Part shown: in pieces, positions 10,590 through 23,961 of the stretch | Layout: every line of letters begins with the position of its first letter | Numbering within the stretch: position 1 is the first letter of the stretch | Assembly: GCF_001625215.2 (NCBI RefSeq) | Contig: NC_030387.2 | Span: 25,308,517-25,372,516, forward strand | DNA: 64,000 nt | Direction: 5' to 3' | DNA from: Daucus carota subsp. sativus | Taxonomy: Eukaryota; Streptophyta; Magnoliopsida; Apiales; Apiaceae | Notes under the pieces: generated by a model | What the model saw: only the letters and a program-made list of their open reading frames with translations | Databases searched by the model: none | What the model was told of the DNA's origin: nothing | Made by a program: the position numbers and the translations under genes

Positions 10590-12405
10590 AGTGAATCAGC
10601 AGCTTTCAAACCCCCAGCCTACTCTGAAAAAGATGCTACAAAACTTGAGGATTATTCCAATTTATCTCGCCTTATAAGAAAAAGATCAAACTGATTTCCC
10701 CACCCTTCACCATTACAACTTAAATGAAATGTGTACACATCGATACATAACTTTGATCTAGTATGCTTATAACATAAAGTTTGTGCCTCAAAGAAAGAGA
10801 GATATGAAACCGATATGCATCTAGTTTGAGAATAAACATATAATTAGGAATTACTGGATTTCATGATCGCTACACAAGCTAATACAATTGAACCTAATGA
10901 AATCGAAATTGAGATTTGCAGTGGCATAGATTAACAAGTAAACTGATTTCTCAAATATAACGATCCAGCTTCGAGTAGTTATTAACACAAATTATAAGAA
11001 TCTTTACTTCACCCAATCCAATTATCATATACAAGTGCTAGTACTAGTAGAATAAAGTAAATGGCAAAGTTGGTTCATTTCAAATTCTTAATTCCAGGGC
11101 TGGGTCTGATAAATATTGTGGTAATCATCTGGTGTTTGTTGAGTAAGAGAAAACATAGAATTGAATTGAGACACGCATGAAATAAAAGAAGAGAGCAAGT
11201 AGAATAGTGTAAATTGAGATCTGAAGAAGCTCACCGATGATGCTAGGAACAAAAATGAAGAGCTTCTTGTGAGTATGTGTTTGACTTGTAAAATTACATA
11301 TCGGTTAAGAGTTAAGACGAAGAGGTATTGGGCGACTCCCAGCACACAACTGTGGAATAAGTCTGGAACTCCTGCAAGGAGCGCGTTTGGATTTTTTTTT
11401 CGCGAAAATATAAGACCCGTTTTATGAAAAAGTTTCATGCTGTTAAAAAATTACCTTATTATTTTGTCAAAAAAAAAATTACTTTCTTATTGTTAATATG
11501 ATGATTAATTGATTATTATTACTATAATAAGAGTTGTTTGGAGAAGTTGAGATTTGATGAAATTGTTTCGTGAATGTTGATTATGAAAAAAGATTATCAT
11601 GTATATCAACCAAACACTTGTTATCTGTCGGGAAAAGAAAAAAAAAAAAACAAACACAGGTCTTAACTTCCGGTCCTTTTGTTATAATACATGAGTCTAC
11701 CACACTGCAGTTAACCAATTAAAAAAAAGAAATTATTTTAGAACCAATCAGAGGTCATTCCTAAATTTTAGACCAATCATATTTTTTCTCCAACTTTTCT
11801 TCTACCACACTATGCAGTTAACTAATCAAAAAACAGGAATTATTTTAGGACCAATTAGAAATCATTCGTAAATTTAGACCAACCATATTTATATGACAAT
11901 AATATAATTTCATATGTACATTCTTTTACTCTTATTATTTTTCAATATTTCATATTGTAATTTAGCCCAGCATCGGTGCAAATTTAGAATTAGTATGAAA
12001 CTGAACCGAGATAATTCAGATTTTAGGTCTGGAACAAGGAGTAGGGATTGCATTTCATATTTTCTAAACGAGTCGATCCATATATAATATTTGATTGAAA
12101 AGAAAATATGATTTTTTCCATTTGATTTAATACGAGTGACATTTACTGTTGATCAAATTCAGAGTATTAAAAAAATAATATTATTTTCTTAAAAAAATTA
12201 TACCTATATTATATTATTATGTAATAAAATTATATAAATGATATCAAAATAATATTATTTCATAATGATGGCCCTCCTGCATTCACACCAACCACACCAA
12301 TGAAACACACCAAATTTATGAGTTTTCGTGCTTAGCATGTGCCCATGAGCACACACTAGATAAACACATATAAAAAACAGTTTGCAAACAAAGACAAAAT
12401 GATTA
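10590..12405. other. Shared upstream region of two divergent genes
   Basis: Lies between the minus-strand TMEM184-like gene and the plus-strand LRR gene, so it should hold both promoters. A 116-codon open frame at 11088-11438 has no recognisable similarity and is probably leader sequence or chance. From about 11440 the DNA becomes strongly AT-rich. Two similar phrases (TACCACACTGCAGTTAACCAAT near 11698 and a near copy near 11812) form a diverged direct repeat of about 100 bp. Confidence 0.5.
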
Positions 12406-12835
12406 CTCCCTCCGTCAAACCCAAATCTTTTCATTAAATTTGGACACTGAGTTTAAGAAATACGAATACTACCTCCGTCCTTTTTTACTTGTCACTTTGA
12501 TTTTTTGCACGTAAGTTAAGATGATTAATGAACATACTTCTACTTATTATTCACAAAAGAAAATTTTCTGATGGCTCGACTTCCTTGTTTGTTGGAATGC
12601 CCAAGCATTTTTACGTTTCTTCTTAATAGTAGTTTGGTGGAGGCCCTGCTGTATGATGTTCCTGCTTAATGAAATTTATTTTGCTTAAAAATAATAATAA
12701 TTATAATTATGTTTTTTACTCACCTTAAATTACGTACAAAAAATCAAAGTGACAAGTATAAAGAGACGGATACTAATTTTATAACTTCGGTCATTAAACC
12801 GGATCTTTCCTTTTACTCCCCTTTTTTCCTTTTAT
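12406..12835. mobile_element. Stowaway-type MITE nested in another MITE fragment
   Basis: An inner element at about 12469-12772 has matching arms: the left reads CCTCCGTCC then ACTTGTCACTTTGATTTTTTG, and the right is its near-exact inverse. It interrupts a second sequence that starts CTCCCTCCGTC at about 12406, whose right half I could not define. The inner element carries unrelated internal DNA (12570-12670). Confidence 0.6.
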
Positions 12836-12894
12836 GCATTATTACAACCTAACAGCTATTAGGGTTTCAGAGAAGTGAATGCTTAACAGGAGCA

Positions 12895-15800
12895 ATGACG
12901 ATACTCAACACAAAGCAAATTCTCCAGGACAACAAAACAAACGATTCTAACGCCATTACATCTCTCACTCTCACCTTCAAAGCTCTCTCCGATGTATTCT
13001 TTCATTGCTCTCTTCTATTTCCCCTTTTTTAATCTTTAATTTAGTTATTCATAACTTTATTAAATATAATTGTTTTTTAGGTCTCATGCTTGAGTGATTT
13101 CAAGAACCTAGAGAAGCTTGACCTTACTTTCAACAATCTCTCTTCTTTAGAGGTGCTGCTTCTTTTTAATTCATTTATTAATGTAATTGAAATTGAAATT
13201 TCTTGTTTTGATATGTTATATGAATGCTGTGGTGTTTTTTGTGGCTCGGAAATTAGGCGATCAAGGTGTGTGTCAATTTGAAGTGGTTAGCGGTTGTACA
13301 GAATAAGCTGAGGAGCTTGAAAGGGATTGAAGCGCTTACTAAACTCACTGTAAGTCCGATTTTAACTGTTACACATTTGTTTTTTTAACATGGCTAACTA
13401 TAGGTATGACTTACTGGATGCATTGTAGTTATACTTTATTTTGATTTACGACTCATGCTTCACTGAGAAATTTGCATTGAAACAATTGATGAGCCAAGTC
13501 ACTTGCCCTCGTCATAAGGATATGTATAGAGCCTTGTGCAATCATTCTGCAATGTGAAAATGTGAAAACCTGTGCATAAAATGCAGAACAGTTCTCATTT
13601 TATAGAGCAAATGCTATATACTTTGAATTTGTGAATAAACAGTCGTAGACATAGATGATGTGCATAAATATTTCGATTATTAATTTAGCATATGTAAATC
13701 TTGTCTTTGTTCTAGTGCTTAAAAATACAGGAACCACTTTCTCTTACTGTTTTTGTAACTCCCTCCCTCACATGCCATTTTTAAATATGCGTTCATCTCT
13801 GCATCCCGAATCCCAAAACAATGGGTGTGACGAATGCCAGTAGAAATTGTTGTATTCTAATCAATCAAAACTTAGTGAAGGCTAAGAGTTCCTGGCCCCT
13901 AACTTCCAGAGGGTGTATGCAAGGAAGAAGTAACTTGCAACTAGAAATGTATGTATGGTACAAGAGTTGGATTATAGTTGTAAAATGTAGATTTTGCATC
14001 TCAGCCCAAATTCAATCGTCCGAGACACATTGTAGCTCGTCTAAGAAAAATATGATTGATACTCACATTTTAATGTGTCGAAGTAATCTTGTTATTATTA
14101 TTTTTCCTAAATTTCTTGATTCTCACTTCCACCTTCATGTTGATAAACTGCTTATTGGATTTACAAAATGTCTAGTTTATCAGTGAAATCTTATTTTAAT
14201 ATCTGAATTAGGTGTTAAATGCCGGGAAAAACAAGCTTAACTCAATGGATGAGGTGACATCAGTTATTACCTTGCGTGCACTAATTCTGAATGGTAAGGC
14301 AATAGCTAGTGTTGTCCACCCCCCCCCCCCCCCCCCCTCTCTCGCTCCCTCTCCCTCGCTCTCTCTCGCTCCCCTGCCCCCGCTCTCTCCCTATTGGTTT
14401 GTCTACATTATCTTTCTTTCTTTTCTTGCAGATAATGAGATTACTTCTATACCAAAGCTTCATCAAATGAAGGCGCTTAATACACTTGGTATAATTCAAT
14501 TGTCAATCTTGTGTATTGTATGTGAATATGTTTTTGTTAAGCAATGTTTATGATATACTTCTGTACATTAAAAGAATTCCTAGATATGTTCACGTTTGTC
14601 AAACTACTCGGTTTCTAGGCAAGTCTCACACTTGGTCATACTTTTCTATATAATGCATTGTTTAGACAGGCTCTCTATGTTAAATGGCTGATGAGTTCTA
14701 TAGATATAAAAATTTGTGTCGGAGTGCATTGTCAGGAAAGGATACCTGCTTTTTTTTGAAGAAAATGCACAGTGTGATGAACTATCATTGTAATATAAAT
14801 TGTCAGAAAAAGGGTCGTACTGGAATTAAAGAAATATAGATAGGCACAAGAGGGTGAAGGAAAGATCTTGAATTGGCTGTACCCCCACCACAAATTGGAT
14901 AATAATAGTACCGTGGTACTGAAGCAAAGTATTGTTTTGATCACATATCAGAGTTTGAAGAAGCATAAGGACTAACATATGGATACAATTTAAAAAACAA
15001 AAATTACAGTAAAAGAAAGGATGGATTCAGATGAAGTTTCGTGGGTGCTAAATGCTGTCACTTGCTGTGCTTAAACAGTCATCCCAGATGGCTACATACA
15101 GAAAACAGCTTAATGCTTTTTACGACTTCAGTGGGCTATGTATCAATCTTTATAACTATTGTTACAAGATCAAATTTTAGTAAACAAGCCTATGAGAATT
15201 TCATCTCGCTTCTGGTTTATAATTTTTTCACAGTATCTGTTACGGACTTGCAGCTTACAAGTTTCCAGGTGATGGAAAGTGTTTTATAATTTATGACTGG
15301 TCTTAATTTGCAGTCCTTTCTAGAAATCCGATCCAGGAAATTGGTGAATCTATGACAAAGCTTAAATTAATTTCAAAAGTAAGTAATTCTCTGTTAAATG
15401 TTTAGCTATGGTTTTAAGTCTTTAACTACTAATGGTTTGTAAAGGATCTATTTTCGACTTTCTATTCTTAGCAGAAGTCTTATTTTTTATTTTATTTTTG
15501 GCTTGTAAACCAGATATCTCTTTCTCATTGCCAAATTCAAACCATTGGATCTTCACTGAAGTCCTGCACTGAATTGAGAGAGCTCCGACTTGCTCACAAT
15601 GGTATCACGGTACATGTTATAGTTATAATAAATTGGTCAAATGAGGTTTTTTTAGCTGATATATTGCTTTAAGCTATTATTTTCCAAGGGCTTTCTTGTT
15701 CTTTTGAGGTTTAGTATTTTTAATACAATATCAACTTATACTCTCCTTCTCCCTTCTAAAGAATCTCCCAGATGATTTGGCATGTAATACGAGAATGCGG

Positions 15801-16820
15801 ATATTGGATATAGGAAACAACTCCATTCGAAGGTGGTCAAATCTCAAGGTGTGCACCTTGATTGAAAACACACACTCGCACACAAGTTACTATTAAAACA
15901 GTACTGGAATTTCTTGATCTTTTGTTTTTGGTGCAAAGCCTCATTCTTTAGTCTTACTATTTATCACTTTTTTCTCTGTTAACTTTTTCATAGTTTTGCT
16001 TTAATTATTATTATTGGTTTGTGAGCTGCACTTAGTCTAAGAAAATTTTCTACTTTTTTAGTTTTAAACTCTTTTAAATAAGTTAAATAGCTAATCACTA
16101 GAAATATATATAAAAGAAATAATATATATATATATATAGAGTTTTACTCAAATAGAAACCTACTTATCCTAGAAACTAAAAACCAAGCTGAAATATCACT
16201 AAATCCTAAAGCAAATACCACTAAATTCTTAAACAACCCCATCTCCACCTCCATCTTCACCAAACCCACCTCCATCTTCACCAACCCCACCACCACCACC
16301 ACCACCTCCGTCGTCGCCTCCTTCATAACCACTACCACCTCTATGCCGCCCGCCCCCTCCATGACCACCATCTCCACGTCCACCTCCATTATTTGTCTAA
16401 CAACACAACCTCCACACCTCCGTCTTCACCAACCCCATCTTAATTGATGCTTCAACCTCCTTCAACTCCGCTCATACTTCTTTCTCCACCTCGAATCAAC
16501 TTTAAACGCGGAGCCGCCACTATTCCGGCAACGATCCAACCCCCCACTTCAAGCCGCCCAAACCTCTGCTACAATCATCCTTCCTCCATCTCCACCTTCA
16601 CCTCCACCATCTCCACCACTATCACCACCATCTGAATCGAAAACATGAACAGATCTGGAGATTCTTAGTTGGAACATATCTGGAGATTAAGTTTTCACTA
16701 ATTCCTGCAACACAGATCACTAAATTCTAAAGAGAATATCACTAAATTGTACTGAGAATATTACTAACTTGTATTGGTTTCTAGTTTTTATTTTAAGATT
16801 GGTTTCTATTTGATCATGAG

Positions 16821-16898
<78 letters not shown>

Positions 16899-18224
16899 TC
16901 TTTTAACTGATATATATTATTGAATATTGTATCAAACTATATCAGAAATTTTTCAGTGTTATTATCAATATGAGGTTATTACTTGTATTAACATTCATAG
17001 CCTTTACAGTTGTATATGTAATAATTAAATTATAAGTTGCATGCGTTTCCAAGGGATTATATAGTATATATTCCATGACTTATATTTTGCTGTATTATAA
17101 ATAATAATGAATGTTGATGATGATTACATTACTGTGAGACCTTCATTTTATGTAATTGTATCAATGTCATCCTTTATCGGAAGCCTGGTTCTATCATCGT
17201 ATTACATACATTTTTTTTTTATGAATACATTCTTATAATTTGTTGGGCTCATGATGGAATTTTAGGTGCTGTCTTCATTGGTAAACCTCAGAAATCTAGA
17301 TCTACAAGGAAACCCCATCACCGAGAAAGGGAAGTTGGCAAGAAAGGTGACAGATCTTCTGGAAGCAGATTAACTCCAATAAATACTATTGATACTTATG
17401 TTACAACTTTAACCTATAAGGGGATTAGACATTAAGAAAGTCGTGTGATTTTTTCTATATATTTTATTAATGCGGTTATTGTATATTCTAGAAACTAATA
17501 TTGCATTCTGTTGCAGATGAAGAAACTAATACCAAGCTTGCAGATATATAATGCTAAACCAATAGAGAAAATTTTGGAAAATGAGGATGGCAGAATTAAT
17601 GATTCTTCTGTTGATGCTGGTAACATGCGGGCAGTTAAGAAACCTAAGCAGCTAGATCGGAGCAAGGAAAGTGGTAGCCTGGAAAATGATGTTGCTGGTC
17701 CAAGCAAAGACACTGATGTAGATGGTAATGAAGATTTTTCCGTGGAGAAGAAATTGAAACCTAAAAGGAAGAATAGAGACGTAGAACCCCTGGAGAAAGC
17801 TAAGAAACGACCAATGTCTGAGGATTTGAAACAGGATGATAACAAATTTAATAAAGATGATAAATCTTCGTATCTGAATCCTGATATTAAGAACACTTTA
17901 TTGCTGGAAAAACATGAATTTAAGGTAAGCTCGAAGAAAAAAACTGGGGACAAGGTGCAACTCAGCAAAGATAAGATGAACGTGACCATTGATGATGGAG
18001 AAATTCCGTTTTCTGATTTTTTCACGGCTGATATTGCTGAAAATGCTGTTACTCAAAATGAAAATATGAAGTTAAAACAAGACATCCATAGTGGAGGTGA
18101 AGCAGTGACCTTCCCAAAGAATAAAAAGAAAAACAAGGGAGGAATCTCTGGAGCTTCTGCTCTTCAGTCGCTGATGCCAGCAAATGAGATTGGATTGGGT
18201 GGCCCATCAGCTTGGAATGAGTAG
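12895..18224 (+). CDS. SDS22-like leucine-rich-repeat protein with basic C-terminal tail
   Basis: Ten exons: 12895-12993, 13081-13152, 13257-13349, 14212-14293, 14432-14488, 15314-15378, 15514-15609, 15762-15848, 17266-17346 and 17517-18224. Phases agree at all nine junctions, giving 479 aa. Residues about 20-260 are SDS22-type LRRs of about 22 residues, seen as NLEKLDLTFNNLSSLE, LTVLNAGKNKLNSM, LRALILNDNEITSI, LRELRLAHNGIT and LRNLDLQGNPIT. Most exons hold about one repeat. After the LRR cap comes a lysine- and acid-rich disordered tail with nuclear-signal-like clusters (KKLKPKRKNR, KNKKKNKGG) and a short conserved-looking end (EIGLGGPSAWNE). The layout resembles an uncharacterised Arabidopsis LRR family protein of about 450 aa. 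SDS22 relatives bind protein phosphatase 1, but nothing here proves that. Intron 8 carries a large insertion (16140-16823) and intron 4 a run of 19 C. Confidence 0.9.
16140..16823. mobile_element. Element bounded by TA repeats, with a C-rich interior
   Basis: It sits inside a (TA)n tract in intron 8 of the LRR gene: TA repeats end at about 16138 and resume at 16824. The ends are inverted copies: the left reads CAAATAGAAACC, then CTAGAAACTAAAAACC, and the right is the inverse of CAAATAGAAACC and ACTAGAAACC. The interior (16240-16640) is C-rich and G-poor on this strand, made of CCACC, CTTCACC and CTCCA units. The same end motifs occur at 45961-46465. Confidence 0.65.
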
Positions 18225-18742
18225 TAAGTAATAACTATTCCTAGTACCATGTGAGACCCTGAACTATTATGTAACATATTTGATTCGGTAACACTGGCAA
18301 ATCATTTGTGATGACAGGTTCCTGCTGTTGCCTGTTGACTTGAGAGAGTACTATTGGATTTAGAACTTATGCTTGTGTTGATCACAAGCTTGCTGCGATG
18401 TTGATGGTTTGGTATCTGCTTAACGGTGGTGAAGGGCATAGGGCATTAAAAGTTGTCCTTCTTGTGATTGCTGGATGGTACCTAAGTTGCTCCATTGAAG
18501 GTTGCACATGGACCTACATAGAGCTTTTCTGAAACTTTTAGCATACATTCGCGACTTTAGTGAACATTTATTTAAGATATCTGCTTTATTTTGAACCATT
18601 TTTTTTTTTTTTTTAAATAAATTATTGGCAATACTTTTATTAGCTGTATTTGACAGAGGTTCAATGCCGAGTATGTACTTCTGGAGTTTGGACTAGTCTA
18701 GTCTAATATCATTTATAACTTTTGGACACGTCTAATCTAATA
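18225..18742. other. 3' flank of the LRR gene
   Basis: Probably 3' UTR and downstream DNA. A GTAAGT-like donor overlaps the stop region (18224-18231), so a 3' UTR intron is possible. Nothing else seen. Confidence 0.4.
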
Positions 18743-18993
18743 CTCCCTCCGTTTCAATTTAGATGTCCACTTTTGAAAAAAAAAATATGTTTCAAATTAG
18801 TTGCCCACTTCAACTTTGAACACAAAATTATATTTCCAAAGTCAATTCTACTCCACATATCTCTTATTTATATTTCCTAGATCAACCTCATACCACATAT
18901 TATGGTCATTTAATGCATTTAATTTGTAAACAACAACTTTCCTTAAATTGTGTGATTTTTTTAAAGGGGACATCTAATTTGAAACGGAGGGAG
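18743..18993. mobile_element. Stowaway-type MITE
   Basis: Ends CTCCCTCCGTTTCAATTTAG on the left and its near inverse on the right, each next to TA. 251 bp, noncoding. The arms pair well beyond the first 30 bases. Confidence 0.85.
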
Positions 18994-20305
18994 TATCATT
19001 TATTACTAATTTGATTGAAGCAAAACACTTTGGGAAAATTAGGTTTTTGAGTCAATTTTGAGTAGAAAATGTCAGTTTACACAAAGTCAAAATATGACCT
19101 AAGGTTAAATAATTTAAAATCAGGAGTTTGTAGGATATATATTTTTTAAATAACTTGTTTTATTTTTATAATATTTTTAACCAAAGTTAATTTCATTATT
19201 AAAACAAACAATTTATCGAATTTATTTTTATTATTAAATTTTTAATAACTCATAAGTTACTTAATAAATAATAATTTATCAAAAGAAACAAAATGGAACA
19301 AAGATCAATCACCTGATCATTGATGATCCAACCACAAGGCCAACAAGTGCTATTTGAACTAATGTCTTTTCATAGATTCCTCACAAGTGCAAGGATGCTT
19401 TCATAGATTCCTCACAAGTGCAAGGATGATAAGCTCATTGATGATCCAACCACAAGTGATATTTGAATTGATGTCCTTTCAATGATTCCCCGCAAATACA
19501 AGGATTATAAAGTAATGCAAATGCAAGAATATCTATGCAGATGTTTCTTTGTTTGTTCAAAGTTGAAACAAAAAAAACAGAAGAAACATTGACCAGAAGG
19601 CAAATGAAAGGATATCTATGTCACTGTTTCTTGTTCTAAGTTGAACCAAAGAAAGCGGAAGAAACATTCTTAGATCTGGAGTGCATAATTGCTATACAAG
19701 AAATCAACTTGAATGAAATAAAGTTTGGATATCAGTTACTAGGCCAAAGAACAAGTCAAATGGGTGTTCGGAGAAAAGAAAGATGAAATAGGAATAGTAA
19801 CAAGGAACAAAGCTAGACTGGTAGTCAAAGTTATTGTCAAAGGAAAAATCATCGACTATAAAGCTTTTTCTAGCCTATAATGCCCATACAAATTTTAAAG
19901 ATGGGTCTCAGATCACACTTTTAACAAAATACTAAGAACCTCCCATCTTCAGCTCTAGGCAGGTAACATAGTGTTGCCTTTACTTAATTCATTGAGGTGC
20001 CGAAAGAAGAACCATTAAATTGTAAACTACACATACCACAATAAAATTGCAGTATACCTTTAAACTGAATCAATTGTAAAGATGACAAACAAAAATGAAA
20101 ATGTCAAACAGATTATTATCCATAATAAAAAACATGGTGGCTCAATCATATCATCAGAACAAACAGAACTTCTCAGAAATACATTCAACAAAGAAGATCG
20201 TAATACTCTAGGATTAAACAGCAGGAAGAATTGCAGTAGGAAAAAGGTCAGACAGATTTATCCTCTTCTGCTGCCTCTAGCCTCACCATAGGATTTAAAG
20301 GCCAG
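18994..20305. other. Intergenic DNA with retrotransposon debris
   Basis: Two nested direct repeats are visible at 19315-19500: a unit of about 31 bp (CATAGATTCCTCACAAGTGC) occurs twice in tandem, and a longer unit starting TTGATGATCCAACCACAAG occurs twice about 120 bp apart. A Copia reverse-transcriptase scrap follows at 19761. The last stretch should include the 3' UTR of the eIF5-mimic gene. Confidence 0.55.
19761..19880 (+). pseudogene. Copia reverse-transcriptase fragment
   Basis: One frame reads WVFGEKKDEIG then IVTRNKARLVVK and, after a diverged stretch, IDYKAF. This matches the N-terminal part of Copia reverse transcriptase, where RNKARLVA, then QGY, then the (G)IDYDETFAP motif are typical. 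Only about 40 codons remain; no flanking integrase, RNase H or LTR was found. It is a dead remnant. Confidence 0.7.
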
Positions 20306-23300
20306 TTATTCCTCCTCTTCTGCCTCCTCTAGCCATTTTGCAAAGGGCTCCATTGCCTTCACAAAGCTTTGCCTGCATACCAATTGAAAATACATCAACA
20401 TCTCTAAATAATCAGTTTAGCAAATTGCTACGAGTACTGTCATAATATTTGGCAACTAGAAAAACACATCTGAAGCTCTCTATAATAATTAATTTAGCAC
20501 AATATTTACTAAGTCATGTCATAATAATTTGCAAGTGCAAGAAAAGCATAGGAGCATAAATGATTCTACAAGTGTCCAGTGACTTCCCATATCTTTTGAC
20601 ATACTCGATTTTCATTCAGGTATTCCAGTGTTTGATAAATTATTGCTAAAAGAACAAACTGTCAAAGCATCTTAGGCGTTCAAGAAAAGGTGCAAAGCAA
20701 AAACAAAATTTGAATTTTTCTTATCGATAATAGAAACACCGCCAGAGATGAAAAAAACAGGATGCTCATTTCAGTCCCCACCCTGGGTACATGCACAAAA
20801 AAATATAAATAAATAAAAGCACCAGCCTTCTCTTAAGCTAATTATCATAAATGTCTTTTCATATAATTTACGTTCCTGCAAGCAAGTGATTTAGATCAAG
20901 TCCAATAGGTTACCTATCTCATTACCTATTAATAATATAAAACAATAAGTCCTAGTAAGTCCTAGTCATTTAGGAAATCTATTTTTAGTGTCAACTCCAA
21001 TAGCAATCCCTATTTTTTGTTCCCTATTATTATTTTAATAATAAATTTGAGGGAAAGAAGGTGGAAAGAAAGGAGGGAGACGAATTTTTTATTCATAAAT
21101 ATTGAATAGGTAATGACTAGAGGTTACCTAAAAATAGGTAATATCTAGGAAATTTGGGAATGTGCTACTGGTTTAGGTAATCACTAGGATAGTGTCTGGG
21201 TACTATTTTTTTGATACATCACCTAAATATGAGTTTAGGAGCACATTTAGATTTAGGTAACCTATTGGACTTGCTCTTAGTTAATCTTACCATGCCAAAA
21301 AAACCCAATTAGTTCAATATACTACCTATATCAGCTTGATGCTGCAGACGTCTATCTCTGAAATGTTACCTACTACAAGTTTTTGCAAAATAAGTTCCTA
21401 TTCTTCCACAAGAATTCCATCAAAAGCTAAATTTATCGTATTCGATTGTTTATTATCCTTGAATTTAGAGTACGATTGTGCCTGTTGCAAGCAAATATAA
21501 ACTTTAAAGTACAGAAACTATTAAGTGCATTCTATTTTTTGCCACGAGATTTAAAAAATATTCATCAATTTAAACAAGTTTGACAAATGTTTCAGCTTGC
21601 TAAACAACTGCATAGTTGTTATATTCTTATAAAATCCTATACATATATAATACTGCACAAAAAATTAGACACACAGCTCATTAACACAATTTTTTTTTTG
21701 ATATTTACACTAGATGTGATAAAACAGTACTTGGCAAAAAAAATTAAAAAAAATGTAGTTATATACACATACTCACACACAATACACATAGAAGTCCATT
21801 TCTATATTTTTAAGATTACCTGCCCTTGGGGTTTGTTCCCTTACGGAACCAGTGAAGAATGGTATCTTCTGCAAGAACGTCCAAGTCATATAGAGACCTC
21901 ACAATTTCTGGAAATATCTTCATCAGCTTAGTGTCCTCGTAACACTGAACCTGGACTTTATACAGGAGTTCCAATTCAAGCTTGCCACTGGTGCAAAAGG
22001 TATTCAATAATTCGGCCCATGTTTTCACCTGGATACAACCCTTTCATGTTAGTGCACAGAAAAAAACTATTATCAAAATTGTGTTCATTTATAATATATA
22101 AAATGACAAACTGCTATTCCAAGAACACTAATGTCCACATCCATATCATTTTCCTTCTTTCTCAGTTGACTTGTTAACTGACAGATTTTCAAAAGTATAT
22201 TAAGTAGTTACAAAATCAACAATGTAGGTCGGGTTTATTGAAATTTTAAGATGACAAATTGACAACAAATATTAAGACATGTATGTGTTTTTCTCTGCTC
22301 TGCAAATAAACAGATTTAAGTTCACAAAGACCGAGGCCTCGTCAGCTTGCAACACTATGAAATAAAACAGATTATATTCACAGGAAAAGAAAAAATATGG
22401 ATTCACAACCTAGCACATGCCTAGTTGCTAGTCTTCGTAAGATGCATGAAACAGACTTGCAGACAACCTAGCTATATTTAGAGAATAGTGCTACAAAGGA
22501 TAGCATTGTATATATGATCAGCTAGCCAAGAGAGGACATTCAAAGGCATTTATGAGATATTAGACAAGCTACGACCCCATTCGCTGCTATTTATACCATA
22601 TGAATTAATCTCAGCACCTGAAAAGTTATGGAATAAAAAATTGTTCAAACTGCCCACTCCGAGGGACAGTTGTTGGACAATGTGTTGGAAGGGCAGAGCT
22701 GAAGGCATGGGAGGACAAAGTAGGACATGGATGAACTGGAGTCAATATAGTGTTCTGTGTCATAGACCGATTGTCAGAGACCGGCTTGGATTAGGAAAGA
22801 GGCATGCTAGTCATACCAATGTAGGAAGATTTTGAAATTGTGATCAAGGGTTTAAAGGATAAGGAATCAATGGGTAAAGAATTTGGAAGTAAGAAAACGC
22901 TGGTGAGTACATAGTTCATACAAAGCTATCATCATCCAGATATTACGAAGGATAGCTTTAGTCAGTACAGTAAATCTACTGCCAATTTGGCAAGCCTGAG
23001 ACCTAACCAGAAGTGAAATAAAAGGACTAATATAAAATAACACCCATTATACCTGACGAAGAGCTAAGTTAGCATTCTGCTGTTGATTCTTTCCAGACCA
23101 CTGGACAGCATCCATCATAACATCCCACAAGATCCGTACAACTTCAATATCTGGTAATTTAGCATCTTTAACATGTTGTTTCACAGATTCTATTACTTCA
23201 GATATATCAGCTTCCTCTGCTATCTGTGTTGTTAGTGCAGATTTCATTTCCTTCAGCTTCACCTCGAATATCTTCTTCTCATTGTATTCAACCAAGGGAG

Positions 23301-23430
23301 CAATTCCAGCTTTCCTGTTAGGCAATACTTGTTATACAACTTTTACCAGAGGCGGTAATGTGTTAAAATGCATATTTCTAAAGTTACATGAGAAAACTTT
23401 ATAATTCTGAAGTTACATGACACTGTAAAA

Positions 23431-23495
<65 letters not shown>

Positions 23496-23919
23496 CCAAC
23501 ATTCCAGGGAGGGACTCCTTATACGGAGTTACATAGTACACCATTGTAAACCATCAATTTTATTATAAATTCTGTTACAAAATACATATAAAACGTGATT
23601 CTAATATAGAATACTATAACATATATGTGTTTTAAGCAATTTAACACTTAAAATTTGATGAAAAAAGTGTATTTTCGAAACTGATTCTAAAACAGAATAA
23701 TTCTAGATGATTTTTATTCTGTTATAGAATCATGTTGAGATATTGCATAATTTTAAATGATTTTTGGAATAAAAAAATTGTATAACTTCGTTTTTTGTTT
23801 AATAATCAAAATTTGTAATTATATTCCATAAAAAATATAATAAAATATATATTATGTATATATTTATAATGGTGTGCTATGTAACTCCATATAAGAGGGT
23901 ATGCTATGGAGTGCTACCC

Positions 23920-23961
<42 letters not shown>

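Noticed and set aside
11088..11438. 116-codon minus-strand open frame upstream of the TMEM184-like gene
   Set aside because: No recognisable domain, no splice partner and odd composition; more likely leader DNA or chance.
17495..18025. 176-codon minus-strand frame rich in Ser/Leu/Phe
   Set aside because: Exact antisense of the Lys/Asp-rich last exon of the LRR gene.
12895..18224. Disease-resistance NLR for the LRR gene
   Set aside because: No NB-ARC or kinase domain, and the repeats are the short SDS22 type.
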